The position numbers and the translations under genes are program-made. From the NCBI RefSeq assembly GCF_033439725.1, contig NW_026944389.1, positions 2,046,001-2,110,000 of the forward strand: a stretch of DNA of 64,000 nucleotides, in the 5' to 3' direction. Origin of the DNA: Neurospora tetraspora. Taxonomy: Eukaryota; Ascomycota; Sordariomycetes; Sordariales; Sordariaceae. The notes beneath the pieces were generated by a model. That model made no database searches. It worked only from the letters and a program-made list of their open reading frames with translations, and had not been told where the DNA came from. Position 1 is the stretch's first letter. Every line of letters starts with the position of its first letter. Below, one piece after another: positions 55,478-64,000 of this stretch.

Positions 55478-57247
55478 CTAGAAGCTCTCATCCATCCCCT
55501 CCGGTGCGGCGAACATCGCATTTACAGCCAGCCCCAACGTGTCAGCGCGCGTCGCTTTTGGACCATTGAATCTGCCGCTCCCGCTATGAGCTCGATTGTT
55601 CAGGTATGCGTGCGCATCCTCCACCACCCCTTTCTGGACTGACGCCGTGAACCGCGCCGGGTCAATGATGTTCATCAACCGATGCGTCACATAGAAGCGG
55701 CCCAGTGTGTCAACTTCGGTCCGCACCGCGTCCCGCTCAACCAACGCCCAGCCCCATCGCGCCTTGTTGTACTTCTCGATCTCATTCCTTGACATGACTT
55801 CTTCAATAAAGACTTGGCCCAGAGACTCGGGGGTGACGACGTTGGGTGGCATGGGCGGAACAGACCGGACGGTCTGGAAAAGATTACCCTTGAACCGAAT
55901 ATTCATTCCGTGGGCATCCGTAACAATCTCCGAGACAAGCATGACAGCGTTCGCCTCAGCACCACCGTTGTTATGGCCGTTGCCAACATGGCCTCCAACG
56001 ACGCGTACAGGATCACCGACACGGATCATTTCAGCCCCGAGATAGACTCCTTCATGGAAAACGGTATCTTGCACGCCACTGGCGTTCGACTTGTTAAGTT
56101 TGTTGAATGTAGAATAGCAATCATTGATGTACTTGGCCGCCAACTTTGACGCTTCGAGTCCGACGGTCTGCCTGGCGATATCCAGCTGACTGGGATCCGT
56201 GAGGCCAAGACTCTGACAATATTGGACAGAGAAGGTCGGCCAGTCGATCGAGTCATATGTCCGATTTGCCAAGCTCGAGAAGTTTTCGCCAACACCTGGA
56301 ACACTGAAGGTGAGGAATGGGCGCATGGATTTGGCGTCGATATAGAAGCTTTGTTGTCCCAACGTCCGGTGGCCCAGGGGTGCCACCAAGAAGTTGAAGG
56401 CCGCGTCTGGCGCAGGGCCTGGCGTTTGCCTCTTGGGGGCGATCGAGAGGATCACGCCGAGCCTCCAAGCCTGATGCTTGTACCAAACCAGCTCGCCTGC
56501 GCGGAAGACATTGGTGAGACTTGTAACCCCTGGGGCCGCAAAGACCTGTGACTGAAGGCTGCCTTGGGCTTGCTGCTGTCCCAGTTGCTGGTGTTGTTGC
56601 TGTTGGTTTTGTTGCATGATTTGTTGCGCCTGTTGCGCCTGTTGCACCTGTTGGATTTGTTGCTGTTGTTGCTGTTGTTGTTGCTGCTGCTGCTGCTCTT
56701 TTTGTTGCTGCTCCTGCTGTTTTTGCTGCTGCTCTAGTTGCTGCTGCCTTTGCTTTTGTCCCAGTACCTGTTGGATTCTCTGTGCATGTTGTTGATCGGC
56801 TTGCCTCAGCTTCTGAGACTCAATCATCTTACCGCAGAGATCGCAGGAACATTGACTGTGATCAGCGTGCTTGCTGAGCAGGAAGAGGGCATGTAAGACG
56901 AAGTCACCCGGAGTCCGATATACAGCCTTGCGGCCAGCCGGGTGACCATACAGGTAGTAGTCTCTACCGCCGTCCTTTCTGATGGCGCATCGAAGCTCGT
57001 ACCCCTTGGGTAGAACGGCGAGCTTGTACTGTTTGTCGCTTGGGAGGCCGAGCTGATGCTGCAAATGACCACCGATGATGACCTCCCAACGTTCAAGCTG
57101 CGCGACGTCCTGGTCCTCCTTGGGGTCTAGTGCATTGTGGTCGAGGTTGTCGTATCCCTTGCCATCGCTGCGTGCGATTCTTAAGCCAAGGTAAAGGTTC
57201 TTGTCCTTGTCGTCGTCCTGGCCGTTTGAGGCGGACATGGTGACCAT
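55478..57247 (-). CDS. clr2: Clr2-like transcription-silencing protein
   Basis: One exon encodes 589 residues (ATG 57247-57245; a second ATG three codons in is equally possible). The N-terminal part contains the Clr2 signature: WEVIIGGHLQHQLGLPSDKQ, GYELRCAIRKDGGRDYYLYG, VYRTPGDFVLHALFLLSKHA and a CSCDLC zinc-ligand-like pair. A polyglutamine tract (about residues 160-220) separates it from a BAH-like second half (ELVWYKHQAWRLGVILSIAP). In fission yeast Clr2 is part of the SHREC histone deacetylase/remodelling complex that silences heterochromatin. The same role in a Sordariales fungus is inferred. The symbol refers to the fission-yeast gene, not to the unrelated Neurospora cellulase regulator of the same name. 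Confidence 0.85.
   Translation of the reverse strand: MVTMSASNGQDDDKDKNLYLGLRIARSDGKGYDNLDHNALDPKEDQDVAQLERWEVIIGGHLQHQLGLPSDKQYKLAVLPKGYELRCAIRKDGGRDYYLYGHPAGRKAVYRTPGDFVLHALFLLSKHADHSQCSCDLCGKMIESQKLRQADQQHAQRIQQVLGQKQRQQQLEQQQKQQEQQQKEQQQQQQQQQQQQQIQQVQQAQQAQQIMQQNQQQQHQQLGQQQAQGSLQSQVFAAPGVTSLTNVFRAGELVWYKHQAWRLGVILSIAPKRQTPGPAPDAAFNFLVAPLGHRTLGQQSFYIDAKSMRPFLTFSVPGVGENFSSLANRTYDSIDWPTFSVQYCQSLGLTDPSQLDIARQTVGLEASKLAAKYINDCYSTFNKLNKSNASGVQDTVFHEGVYLGAEMIRVGDPVRVVGGHVGNGHNNGGAEANAVMLVSEIVTDAHGMNIRFKGNLFQTVRSVPPMPPNVVTPESLGQVFIEEVMSRNEIEKYNKARWGWALVERDAVRTEVDTLGRFYVTHRLMNIIDPARFTASVQKGVVEDAHAYLNNRAHSGSGRFNGPKATRADTLGLAVNAMFAAPEGMDESF
56560..56765. repeat. CAG/CAA microsatellite encoding polyglutamine
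   Basis: A dense run of TTG/CTG triplets (plus strand) within the Clr2-like gene encodes about 45 Gln interrupted by Leu, Lys, Glu, Val and Ala. Length variation is likely. Confidence 0.9.
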
Positions 57248-58351
57248 GACAGGTGCAGGCGGCGTCCTAGTAACTGGGTAAAAGACTTCTCTTCAACGGT
57301 GAAAATCAACACTGTTGATATGGTTATGAAATGAAGAAGGGTAAATGTGGGGAAGAGTTGATTGAGAAGTGATCTCAAATGATGCTGCTGCTGGGAATTG
57401 CACATGCAATGGGTTGGGTTGTCGAGATCAGACAAACACCAGGTAGGTCGGAAGCCCTGAAGTAGCACTGGCCACCTGCCCAACGGGTATGTATTTGTGC
57501 AGTGTTCCCCCGCCAGCACGGCTTGTAACTGACGGAAAACCGACGGAATGGAGCTCCAAGTCAGAGACACTACTACTAGGTAGTACCTGACAGTTGGTAC
57601 AAATGTTGAGAGTTCCTGAAAGTTCTGAGAAATGTTTGGCTGAAGTTTGGCAAGAGTGAATGTCTAGATTAACAAAGTTATTGGGATTGAAAGTTAAGAA
57701 TGGAAAGTGAACTCGACACGCTGTGACACGGCAGGTCGTTCAGGACGCGCAAAGGCACGGGCCCCAAACACCCCACCATGCTGAGGCTCTGAGCTCGCGG
57801 GAGACATGGTTCGTGCACAATGCTCGGTACGGTACCCGCCAGTCCGCCCCTGAATGTGTACAAGATAATGGATCCTAAACACATTATAACGACCCATATT
57901 ATGTACCAACCAAACTACCATCCGCTCACCGACCTGAAGCAACCTCAATCTGCCATCTCTACCTGAGTAAACATGACAAATCGATCCCCTAACCCGAGCC
58001 TAGCTGACCCACTTCATGTTGAGGCGGTCACGGAGTTAAGCCCGGTATGATCGAGTGCCGTATAATTATGCCCGAGCGGCCCGGGAGCGGCCGCGGTGCC
58101 GCATAGATCGGCCTCTCATCCGCACCAAGTATTCACACTCTTGGCCTACATTGGAAGTCGTGGACCTTTGATACAATCTATTGATTTGTAATGGCGGGTC
58201 GTGTGAAGAGCTATAAGATGGCCTCAGACCTCTCATGTTCTCCTGCCGGATGGTTAGAGCAGGCTTTACCACGATAGACAGAGACAACTTCGACAACAAC
58301 AGTCCAATTTACTTTCCAGTAACCCATCACCAAGATCAACAGTCCAGCATA
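57248..58351. other. Divergent intergenic region Clr2-like / SDR
   Basis: 1.1 kb between two divergent starts. In-frame ATGs occur upstream of the chosen SDR start (for example near 58235), without family support. No repeats or RNA genes were seen. Confidence 0.45.
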
Positions 58352-59396
58352 ATGTCGGGCATCAACTTCGATCTCAACACGGAAGGCCTTGATGTGGTAC
58401 GCCATCTTCAAGACCAAGTGTCCGGACGCACATGCAAGTTCAACCCAGCTGGCTCTTCCAAGAGCTCCATCGCTAACACTACGTTCCTCACATTTAGTCC
58501 TTATCACCGGCCCAAGTGAGGGAGGCCTCGGCGCGGAAACAGCCATCTCGCTTGCCCATGCCAACCCAGCGCTGCTCATCTTCGTGGGACGCACCCTCAG
58601 CAAGATCCAGCCCACCATTGACGCCGTCCACGCCGTCAACCCATCCATCGCCGTCAAGTTCGTCGCTGCCGACCTCACCTCGGCGAACAGCGTGCGTGAA
58701 GCAGCCCGCGAAATCCTCAACGACGCATCCATCACCCACATAGATGTCCTCATCAACAACGCCGCCGTCATGGCCTGCCCTTACGAACTCACCGTCGACG
58801 GTTTCGAGTTGCAATTCGCCACCGCCCACCTCGGCCACTTCGTGCTGACGAACCACATCCTACCCAAGCTTAGAGCATCTGCCGGTGCGGGCAAGACCCG
58901 CATCATCAACCTTTCCTCCCTGGGTAACACCCTCGGCGGCATCCGCTGGGACGACCCCAGCTACACCAAGCGTCCGGAGGAGTACAGAGCCTGGGAGGCC
59001 TACGGCCAGGCCAAGACGGCCAACGTGCTTTTTACTCTTGCGCTGAACAAGCGGCTTCTCGCCAGCAAGACGGGCATCAGGTCGTATGCCCTGCACCCTG
59101 GCGGCATCTATACCCCCTTGCTCCGGTATATGAACGATGAGTTGATGGAGGAGCTTAAGCAGAGGTTGGGGATGACACAGGAGTTTCCGTTCAAGACGCT
59201 GCAGGCGGGTTGTGCGACTACGCTGAGGGCGGCGCTGGACCCGGAGCTGGAGAAGCAGGAGGATGGCGTGTTTTTGAGTGATTGTCAGTTCACGAAGGAC
59301 CCGGTGATTGTGGCGCCTTGGGCACTTGATGAGGAGGATGCGGAAAGGCTTTGGAGGTTGAGTGAGGAGTTGGTTGGGGAGAAGTTTGAGCTTTGA
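58352..59396 (+). CDS. Short-chain dehydrogenase/reductase with a GC-AG intron
   Basis: Two exons, 58352-58433 and 58498-59396, give 326 residues. The intron (64 nt) starts GCAAGT rather than GT and has a GCTAAC branch site. Only this join gives the expected GRTFLITGPSEGG. The Rossmann motif is TGPSEGGLG, the NNAG-type motif is NNAAV, the catalytic Ser lies in INLSSLG, and the active-site YxxxK is YGQAK. The family resembles fungal retinol-dehydrogenase/WW-oxidoreductase-like SDRs that use NAD(P)(H). The substrate is unknown. There is no signal peptide or membrane segment, so it is probably cytosolic. The start MSGINFDLNTEG is chosen by analogy with relatives. An in-frame extension upstream exists but looks non-coding. 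Confidence 0.88.
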
Positions 59397-59563
59397 GCTG
59401 GGGAGGAACAACCGGAAATGAGGACAAGGTGGGTTTATCTCGTGGGTACATATTTGAATGCTGATGGAGCGGAACATGACCGTTGTTTGGAAACAGTTGA
59501 ATACAATGCATACATCTCCTCTCTTTAAAATTGACCTTTACCCACGTGTTGAGATTGCCCATA

Positions 59564-59723
59564 CCGCAAATTCTCATTCACATGGGATTTATCCCCACGC
59601 TCTAACGGCCAATCATATCTTGGGAAGAGGTTGCATGCGACGGCTCGACGTGCCTAGGTAGCAGACCTACGATTGGCCAGTACCGTCTGTGGATAAATCC
59701 CATTTGTGAATGAGAATTAGCGG
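59564..59723. mobile_element. TA-flanked hairpin MITE, 160 bp
   Basis: The element is nearly all inverted repeat. The left arm starts CCGCAAATTCTCATTCACA, and the right arm is its reverse complement for about 56 bp with small indels, extending to GGCCAATC near the centre. TA flanks both ends (59562-59563 and 59724-59725). It is non-coding and would fold into a long hairpin. Confidence 0.82.
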
Positions 59724-60660
59724 TACAGAAGTCGTGGTGATCCAACATGTCTTCACCTGTGACAGATCGACATCAGTAATGACTGAAAACCTACCACCAC
59801 CATCACTTACCATTTGAATAAACGGAATCGCTTATTATTGACGCACTTCAAAACAATAGCCTACATTCGAGGGGTTCGCTTGTTCTTGATCACGGAACCG
59901 TGGGGGTTGTGTCTTGAACGGTAATAAGCGACACCGAACGGTTGAGTGGGCAAGGCAATGTAAACACAACGGGACGACATGACATGAACTGTGTTTCCTC
60001 CACAAACATATCCACTCGCTAATCCCACGGGATGATGGAGTTGAAGTTGAAAGCGGGGATGAGGAAAGTAATCAAAGGGGTCAGTCCCATCAAGGTAACT
60101 GATCGCAGCCTCATAGTGCCTCGTTCCGCTCGTCTAATTCCGCCCCTTGGCAGTGGTATCCATTTTGATATGCCGATCGGGATCCATATCATGGAGGTTT
60201 TTTGTTAGTTTGCCTATCTTTGTCCGTATGCAACATAGATCTTCGCTGAATGGACTGAACGATTTGCAAAACCTCCTAACGTCCCTGCAGATTGTAAGGT
60301 TTCATCGCATACTTGGGGGCTTCTGGGCGCCAAGTAGGGATCATTCTCTAGAACAACGGCCATCGCTTACTCCTTGACAACATGGGGTTAGGAGGTGGCT
60401 CAACGAAGTGAACGACATAGCATACAGCCTTACAACTGCCGAACTGTACACAGTAACTGTAACTGTATCCACACAATTCAAGCCACTCCGTAATCCGTAC
60501 GCCCAGAGGGTGTTTAACGATCTTGGTGATGAACCAGAACATCTTCTGCTCTTGCGGTCAGTCATAGAGTACTTGGGGGAGTAGGGGGTTGAAGAAAGGT
60601 CCCAACACCGCACCACAACCGCCAAGTAAGTGAGCAGCATCTCATCATCACTAGGTACCC

Positions 60661-60707
60661 TGGATGATGGATGGATGATGGATGGGTGGATGGGTGGATG
60701 GATGGAG
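60661..60707. repeat. GGAT/GGGT tetranucleotide microsatellite
   Basis: Tandem TGGATGA and TGGGTGGA units run for about 45 bp upstream of the secreted repeat protein gene. Confidence 0.85.
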
Positions 60708-60970
60708 ACAGTACCCAACCCACATCTCCTATTCCCCTTGGGATGGGGAACAACAAAAGGAGAATGATGATCTTGACTTCAAGTCCATCAAGAAGAACAT
60801 CTACATAAACCGCTCTCCCCTCCCGTCTTTCCGGCCCAATTTTGTCATCACCACCAAGCTTCTCATTCACCACACTCGTTACCAACTCAACAATCACCAC
60901 ATTACTTACTTTTTAACATAATACCCATTTTAAACACCCAACCAACCAAACACCACCACCACCATCCAAA

Positions 60971-61966
60971 ATGAAGACCACCACCTCTTTCTTCGCCTAC
61001 CTCCTCGCCGCCTCGGCCTCCTCCGTCTTCGCGGCCGCTATTCCCCTCTCCACCGCCGCTCCCGCGCCCGTCCAGCAGGTCCACCAGGTAGCCGGCCAGC
61101 AGGCCAAGGCTGCTCTTGACAAGGCCTCTTCCTACGCCCCTGCTCAGCCTTCTGTCGCTGTTCCGCTCTCGACTAGCGTCCCCTCCGCGGGCCACTATGT
61201 GCACCAGATGAAGAACGTCGTTCCTCCTGTTGACGCTCCTGAGGCTCCTGCCGCTCCTGCCGTTGACGCGCCCGCTGTTCCCGCCGTCCCTGCCGTTGAC
61301 GGTGTTTCCGCTCCCGCCGCTCCCGCCGCTCCCGCCGTCTCTGGCGTCCCTGGCGTCCCTGCCGTTGACGGTGTTTCCACTCCCGCCGCTCCCGCCGTCT
61401 CTGGCGTCCCTGCCGTCTCTGGCGTCCCTGCCGTCTCTGGCGTCCCTGCCGTCCCTGCCGTCCCTGCCGTCCCTGCCGTCCCTGCCGTCCCTGCCGTTGA
61501 CGGTGTTTCCACTCCCACCGCTCCCGCCGTCTCTGGCGTCCCTGCCATCCCTGGCGTCCCTGCCGTTCCTGGCGTCCCTGCCGTTGACGGTGTCTCCGCT
61601 CCCGCCGCTCCCTCCGTCTCTGGCGTCCCTGGCGTCCCTGCCGTTCCCGCCGTTCCCGCCGTCCCTGGCGTCCCTGGCGTCCCTGGCGTCGACGGTGCTG
61701 TCCCCGCTGACGCCACTGCTCCTGTTACCGACGCCGCTGCCCCTGCCGCTGCTGATGCTGCCGCCGTTCCCGCCCCGGCTGAGGCCGCTGGCAAGGTCGT
61801 CGATGGCGCCAAGGCTGTCGCGCCCGAGGTGTCCGGTGTCCCCGCTGTTCCCTCCGGTGTTTCCGCTGTTCCCTCCGGTATCCCCGCTATTCCCTCCGGT
61901 GTCCCCGCTCTTCCCTCCGGTGTCCCCGCTCTTCCCTCCGGTGTCCCCGCTGTCAAGCGCGTTTAA
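60971..61966 (+). CDS. Secreted Val-Pro-Ala repeat protein
   Basis: A single exon encodes 331 residues. The start MKTTTSFFAYLLAASASSVF is a clear signal peptide. After about 80 residues (two IPLST/VPLST-like segments and VHQ repeats) the protein becomes an almost perfect low-complexity array of GVPAV, PAVPAV and VDGVS(A/T)PAAPAVS units, ending in five copies of PSGxPAxPSGV and a terminal KRV. No Cys is present, so it is probably an extended, elastin- or PPII-like wall-associated or secreted polypeptide. I do not recognise a named family. All six frames are open here because the repeat unit is GC-rich and in register. Only this frame has a signal peptide and an ATG with a good leader (CATCCAAAATG). 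Confidence 0.82.
   Translation: MKTTTSFFAYLLAASASSVFAAAIPLSTAAPAPVQQVHQVAGQQAKAALDKASSYAPAQPSVAVPLSTSVPSAGHYVHQMKNVVPPVDAPEAPAAPAVDAPAVPAVPAVDGVSAPAAPAAPAVSGVPGVPAVDGVSTPAAPAVSGVPAVSGVPAVSGVPAVPAVPAVPAVPAVPAVDGVSTPTAPAVSGVPAIPGVPAVPGVPAVDGVSAPAAPSVSGVPGVPAVPAVPAVPGVPGVPGVDGAVPADATAPVTDAAAPAAADAAAVPAPAEAAGKVVDGAKAVAPEVSGVPAVPSGVSAVPSGIPAIPSGVPALPSGVPALPSGVPAVKRV
61290..61700. repeat. Minisatellite coding for GVPAV/VDGVSxPAAP units
   Basis: Tandem 15-bp (GGCGTCCCTGCCGTC type) and longer about 60-bp higher-order units repeat with few third-position changes. This indicates recent expansion by slippage or unequal exchange. Confidence 0.85.
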
Positions 61967-64000
61967 ACGAGTTGCTTTTTGAGCAAGGCATCGATGGATG
62001 GAGTCATGATTAAGGAATATTATAGCGGAGGATATGAGAACGCGGAACTACCGCTTTGGCTCGCATAACTTTCCATGGATTATAATGGCGGCTGAGATGG
62101 AGTGGAGGATTTTGATGACATGGGAATTCGAGGGAGAGGGAAGAAAGAGAAAGGAGATATCTAAATAACTCAATCCGGTTGGTTGCTGGAGAGTGCAGAT
62201 ACCTACTTAGACATATACCCACAAAAATAATTATAATGGATATTTTGCGACTTTGAACCGTTCTGCGTCATAGATCCTTGGGTGTAGTGACGATGGTAAG
62301 AGCCGGAGATGCAACTTTCTTCAACACGTGTGAATGTTCCTGGTTGGTGTCTTGATGAAAATGTCGTCAACGTCGATGTACCTAGGTTGATAGCTGGGCA
62401 GCTGCTGGGATAAAACGTCTGTGATAAGGGTTAGGGTTGACACCGCTATTTCCCCCTGACAATTCCGCCCTTCTTGACAGCACTGACAGCTCCAAGTTGA
62501 AGGCGGTGATCTGCAGACACCTTCTGTGCTTCTGGCAGCCGCGGCTGTCAGCTCGGATTGTTCCAACAAAGACAAACAAATGTTCCGTGCATCAACATTT
62601 CTCTGGGCAGGCAAGAAGCGGTAAGTTCCGATGACCCTATCCGACAAGTCAAACCGACAGATGACAAAAGTTGGAGGGAGGGGGGAGTTCATGCATGGCG
62701 CTGCAATATGGCTTGTTTTCTGTTCTCAACTTCCCATCACATCCAAAGAAATGCCCTGAGAAAGCAAAACAAACACCATCTTCACTTTCCCTCCCACCCA
62801 TGGCGCTGCACACTGCGTTACCGTTGCACACCTCTTACCTGTCGCTTCCCGGGTTTCCCGCAAACCTTAATATTCTGATCGGCCGACGGCGCCAGCAAAT
62901 CAGCAATCCCTACAAACAGTGGTCTGACTGGCTACTCAGGGTCATCCGACTCCGTGCATAGTCGACAACGACCTCGAAATCGCCATGTGTAATACAGCTC
63001 AGACTTGAATCGAGGCAAGCAATGTTTTGTGTTCAGTCTTTTGCACCGGCCCCGACCCGGAGGAGACCTGAAGCCCGTGACAGCGGTCTGGCACGATGAC
63101 CGTTAGAACGACCAATGGGTTTACCCCTGAGGTAAGAAAAAACTGGACCACGAGTTCCAGGCCCGGGCCCTGTCCAGTGGGCCCCCTTTTGCTCTTTGAC
63201 CTCATCGCTCACCGTGGGGATCGCCGTGGGGATTTGGGGAAAGGGTCCAAACTCCAAAGGGAGGACGACAACAAACTCCCAAGCGAGGTGTACACATCTG
63301 GAAGGGCAATCTGAAAAGGAATGCCATGCCCGTCACAAAAAGAGCAGAGATTCCACTTTACGTGCCGACCCAGACCGGTCGGTAGTTATATCTCATTCCC
63401 AAATGAGCATGAACGGAATCGCTTGTCGCTTGACCATTCATGTCATCCTTCTTCGTCCCCCCCCCCCCCCCCCCCCCCAGCGCCTCTCGTCGGAGACATT
63501 GATTTGAACATCGCTGTAAAAGTCCTCATTTCATCGACCGCTCTGGGGTTAGCGGCACAATATCCAACACCCTCGATCATTGGTCGCAACGAGGTGTTCC
63601 TGGCACGAACCCGTTAGCACACCACCCACCGATGCTACCTCGAGCCCACCAGCCCACCCGGTGCCGAGATGAGGCGCCCAGGGACACCGAAGCGGTCGGC
63701 TCGCTGATTGGGTACACCCCCTGAGTCTATCGCGACCTACAGGTAGCTTGTCTTCCCCTTCCACGCAGCTTCCTTTTTGTTGGCCCGCCCCGGGGAGATA
63801 CACTGAGTGGAAAACGCCTGGACATGGGGCACGACATGGGCCACAACATGCTCGGCTCCTCGTCGACCCATCCCAATCCCATCCCATTTCCCCGTCTGGG
63901 GTGAAGCTTGGCTTTTTCCCTCTCGTGCACCAAGCCCGGGACAAGCCTTCTCTTCTCTCTTCCTGTCGCTCTCCCGATCTTTCTTTCCTTCACGGACCTT
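61967..64000. other. Terminal 2 kb, no gene recognised
   Basis: No coding region with domain or splice support was found. A 22-base C run lies at 63457-63478. The right end is pyrimidine-rich and may be the promoter and leader of a gene beyond the window. Confidence 0.45.
63457..63478. repeat. Poly-C tract (22 nt)
   Basis: Twenty-two consecutive C residues. Long C/G runs of this size are uncommon and are often misassembled. Confidence 0.9.

Larger units (their letters stand above)
59397..60970. other. Intergenic region with a hairpin MITE and microsatellite
   Basis: This contains the element at 59564-59723 and a GGAT/GGGT repeat at 60661-60707. The last about 200 bp is CA-rich and leads into the secreted repeat protein. 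No other gene is supported. Confidence 0.55.

Noticed and set aside
61195-61982. 250-residue open frames on both strands within the repeat protein
   Set aside because: The GC-rich repeat unit has no stop in any frame. Only the frame starting at 60971 has a signal peptide and an upstream leader.
62425-62437. GGTTAGGGTT, telomere-like repeat
   Set aside because: Fewer than two full TTAGGG units. Expected by chance and not an interstitial telomere array.
1-64000. CRISPR array, bacterial operon features or prophage
   Set aside because: No regularly spaced repeats are present, and all genes are eukaryotic with spliceosomal introns.

Overview
The window is nuclear DNA of a filamentous ascomycete, most likely a Sordariales fungus close to Neurospora or Sordaria. 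The evidence is short introns (about 45-90 nt) with GTRNGT donors and RCTRAC-type branch sites, a 181-residue Tom20, a fused MoCo gene of the nit-9/cnxE type, a Zn2Cys6 regulator, a Clr2-type silencing protein and hyphal morphogenesis genes. It reads as an ordinary chromosome-arm segment of conserved housekeeping genes. I see no secondary-metabolite cluster, plasmid or provirus.

Layout. 0-10 kb: the first exon of PP2A catalytic subunit (leftward, running off the edge), a TA-flanked MITE, exo84 (exocyst) and tom20 (mitochondrial import) diverging from one intergenic region, then tyw1 (wybutosine tRNA modification). 10-21 kb: a TMEM42-like membrane protein, TFIIA gamma (with an apparent one-base frameshift), V-ATPase c'' subunit, the fused MogA-MoeA molybdenum cofactor gene, POP5 (RNase P/MRP), GPN2 and BUB3. 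21-33 kb: an unrecognised nuclear-looking protein, a two-RRM RNA-binding protein preceded by 4.6 kb with no recognisable gene, and NADPH-cytochrome P450 reductase. 33-46 kb: a gene-free stretch with a second inverted-repeat element, then the very large Tao3/PAG1/Furry morphogenesis scaffold. 46-64 kb: Zn2Cys6 regulator, TauD-type (xanthine dioxygenase-like) enzyme, intron-containing tRNA gene, GH125 mannosidase, Clr2-like silencing factor, short-chain dehydrogenase and a secreted Val-Pro-Ala repeat protein.

The genes do not form one pathway. Several neighbours are divergent pairs about 0.45-0.77 kb apart (exo84/tom20, TFIIA gamma/vma-16, nit-9/pop5, gpn2/bub3) and may share promoters. Functional themes are hyphal growth and secretion (Exo84, Tao3), basal transcription and chromatin (TFIIA, GPN2, Clr2), RNA maturation (TYW1, POP5, tRNA) and redox or catabolic enzymes (CPR, TauD, SDR).

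The main non-genic signal is a set of five short terminal-inverted-repeat elements (about 160-360 bp), each confined to an intergenic region. Three carry TA target-site duplications and one carries TAA, so at least two non-autonomous DNA transposon superfamilies are represented. No transposase gene is visible. Exon boundaries below were fitted by eye to splice signals, reading-frame continuity and remembered family sequences. None is supported by transcript data.
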